From Camellia lanceoleosa (taxonomy: Eukaryota; Streptophyta; Magnoliopsida; Ericales; Theaceae): a stretch of 64,000 nt of DNA. The stretch spans positions 78,645,551 to 78,709,550 of the forward strand of contig CM045761.1 of NCBI GenBank assembly GCA_025200525.1. The letters are read 5' to 3'. How positions within the stretch are numbered: position 1 is the first letter of the stretch; each line of letters opens with the position of its first letter. Shown in pieces: positions 61,842-64,000 of this stretch. The notes below the pieces were generated by a model, which saw nothing but the letters and a program-made list of their open reading frames with translations, did no database searches and had not been told where the DNA came from. A program made the position numbers and the translations under genes.

Positions 61842-61994
61842 CATAGGAAGTTCGACGAGTCTATGCTTTGAAATTTCACAGAAATCTTCGACTCCATCAT
61901 AGGTTAACCAGCGGTCTCTTTGGCCCCAACATATTGTGGTTGGAACTCCCCAATTTTTGTCCATAAGTATCTTCCTCATTTCTTCAACATAGGT
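61842..61994 (-). CDS. Alpha/beta-hydrolase gene, penultimate exon
   Basis: 153 bases, 51 codons in phase 0, between acceptor TAATGCAG|ACC and donor CCTATG|GTATT. It encodes TYVEEMRKILMDKNWGVPTT, then ICWGQRDRWLTYDGVEDFCE and a HRLVELPM end. The WG-x-x-D-x-W motif holds the acidic member of the catalytic triad in haloalkane-dehalogenase-like alpha/beta-hydrolases; the catalytic His is in the last exon. The nucleophile exons must lie to the right, beyond 64000, or in sequence I could not recognise. Confidence 0.85.
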
Positions 61995-64000
61995 CTGCAT
62001 TAACAAAAAAAGAAATGAAGTTGAATTAAAAATCAGCATCATCTTTTTCTATGATACATTGGGTTCTGGTATTTCTGCATGCACCATTTGGAATAAATGG
62101 ACTATTAACCCAATAGAATGTAGCTGAGTCTAGTCAGTTCCCTAAATCTTGGCATAAGGCACAAAGTTTGAAGCTGTCTAAAGCATGCACCATGCATCAT
62201 ATCCCACCAAGATATTTCTTGAACTTAATTTTGGGATGAATAATGAACCTTTCACATACAATGTTTTTGTTTTAGTAGGGGAGAGTAAGTACAAACTTCT
62301 ATGACAAAACAATTGTCATAGAACCTTTTAAAAACCAATCATGAAAAAATTATGCTACAACTGCACATTGACTAGAGCATTTAAGATTCAAAAAAACAAA
62401 TAGCATCTCAATTCACAGACTTCCAACTATCATTAGTCACCTCTCTCTTACAATAACAAATAATATCCTCAATAATAATGATTGAATAGGCCTCACTTTA
62501 GCACTAAATTTTTTTTTTATAAAAAAAGTACACAGTTTAATACCCCCTGGATTGGATCTGGGAGGGGAAGATTGGGTACAGACCTAACTCATGTTCAAAC
62601 TGACAACCCTAAGGTTAGTATAGGCTAAGGTTTAACCACTGAATTAGTGGCCCTTATACTATGTTCAGGTTATTAGGCCTCACTTTTGCATTGGTATCAA
62701 TGATAGAATCCACTCTAGTCCAGCCCTGGGAGGGCTGAACACCTCTGCAACGTTGTGTTCCTGTTAGTCCCCCAATACCATTACCTAGTACTTCCTTAGT
62801 TCAACTGATCAACAAGCTTAGCATCCATCGTAAACCTTCATTCAGTCATATAGTGTGTGTGTGTTTGTGGCGCTGGCGTCCCAAATTGTAGCTGCCTTCA
62901 TTCTATCATTATGTAGAACATAGCACAGCAAATGCTTAGACTACAATACAGACACATCCTGAACATGAAAATATGCATAATGGTTTCTATAGAACAAACA
63001 AGTCATCTCAATTTAGGAGTTCCATATCCAAGGATCTCTCCCACCATATCTTTGTCCTGGAGTGCATGAGGAACAACACTGAGGATACTGCTACCTTTGT
63101 GCTTTTCCATTGCGTTGGTCTCTACTTCTCAAAAGTGAGTGGGTCCATGAGTTCAAGGATTTTCAGACCCCAGCATGGCCACAAGCCTTTATGTGATCAT
63201 CTTGAAGTCCTCTACATATGTTCAGTTATTACCCTTCAATAATCTCTCCCTGGTTTACCATTGTTAGATGGAGACATTAACAAATGATTTATGTCATTCT
63301 CAGCAAGCATGGACACAAGGAGAATGGTTCCTAGATCCATTGTTTACGTGTTTGAGTGTATCAAAGAAGTCTTGGTGTCTGACACAACATCAACATGGAG
63401 ACAACTCTACAGAGAGTTCCCAAGTTACCTAGATGATCATACCAACAGTGGTGTAGAACCAGAAAACGAAGAAGTACAATTAGAGTTTCTGAATTCTCTC
63501 AATCAATATTCATCAAGAAAAACATGAGTATCTCCCTTACAGAATCCCATGTATGTGTGTGTGTTCCATAACCAAATAAGGAAATTCAGTGAAAAAATCC
63601 TAAAATTATTAGGCTGTCAATTGGCGCCTCTTGAACCTAAAATATGTCTTCATGCCTTTCCTTGCTTGATCACCATCAAACAGCTAAAGATATTTTTTGT
63701 ATTGTAATTTTTTTTGTTTTTTTGACAAGTCATTTTTGTATTGTAATGTTATTATAACTTTATTTTAATTTTTTTATTTTCGCTTGAAAAGATTTACCTG
63801 TGACTACCCCAACCTCCCTCCCTCCCTATACAACCTAAGTGAAATAATAGAAACATATTGGCTATTTTTTTTATTCTAAGCATTCACATATGTATATTTT
63901 TTTTCAACTAGGCAACAATCAGACTTAAACCCAACATAATGTTGGAATACCGAGGGGATACCATCTAGCCCACTTTCCTCTTCAGTTTTTTTGACTTGGA
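61995..64000 (-). other. Upstream intron / intergenic sequence right of the hydrolase exon
   Basis: No exon of the hydrolase could be recognised in this stretch, so the intron upstream of 61994 is at least 2 kb. It contains a (TG)n-like run (62850-62866), T runs (62510, 63710, 63870) and two plus-strand open frames listed separately. Confidence 0.4.
62973..63527 (+). other. Two unassigned open frames
   Basis: 62973-63242 (89 codons) and 63291-63527 (78 codons, ending EPENEEVQLEFLNSLNQYSSRK). The second is acidic, has balanced amino acid use and no low complexity, so it could be a remnant of a real or transposon gene. I recognise no family, and no splice link to a neighbour is obvious. Chance is possible for both. 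Confidence 0.25.

Overview
The window looks like intergenic and intronic DNA from a large, repeat-rich flowering-plant genome, probably a eudicot. Almost all recognisable coding sequence is plant Ty3/gypsy retrotransposon gag-pol in which reading frames are broken by stops, introns are GT-AG, and long AT-rich tracts carry MITEs and microsatellites. The only host gene I recognise is at the right end: two exons of a minus-strand alpha/beta-hydrolase separated by a 4.4-kb, transposon-filled intron. The species cannot be named from sequence alone.

Layout. (1) 1-8116: 5' part of minus-strand element A (Tat/Ogre-like; gag, protease, arginine-tRNA primer site, 3.9-kb LTR). A sits inside the 3' LTR of (2) element B, minus strand, 8117 to about 32880, same family but older. 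B holds gag, protease, RT, RNase H and integrase (30.1-18.1 kb) and, between integrase and 3' LTR, two antisense intron-containing genes (9.0-15.5 kb, plant mobile domain; 16.1-17.4 kb). B is interrupted by two solo LTRs of the A family: D (10944-15425, TSD GATGA), in the tail of the mobile-domain gene, and F (21272-25261, TSD CATCC), within the codons of the RT YMDD motif. (3) About 32.9-39.2 kb: AT-rich relics, including an LTR fragment, a CACTA-like tract and a MULE-type MITE. (4) 39405-54678: element E, plus strand, structurally complete, with two 818-bp LTRs, TSD GGGAT and an Asp-tRNA-type primer site. It carries dual RNase H domains, an integrase split by a 3.0-kb solo LTR (45388-48422, TSD AGGAA), a 3' minisatellite and an antisense four-exon gene. 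E sits in the open frame of a LINE-type zf-RVT fragment (39207-39404 plus 54684-55034). (5) 55.0-64.0 kb: host gene end and intron with an hAT-like MITE (58484-59262) and a 326-bp solo LTR (61434-61759).

How it fits together. The coding elements are of Tat/Ogre type (gag-PR-RT-RH-aRH-INT, then a variable 3' region). Their sense frames are decayed, many by TAG stops. The most notable content is (i) intron-bearing antisense genes in two different elements, whose introns could persist because the genomic RNA carries them in reverse; (ii) a pair of adjacent stem-loops in four related LTRs whose arms differ while pairing is kept; (iii) 20-bp-spaced arrays of a GC palindrome, two per LTR, one next to a G-box/TATA promoter; (iv) a pervasive CGGT motif across element E's LTRs and antisense-gene region. 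All calls come from reading the sequence and remembered family motifs; nothing was searched.
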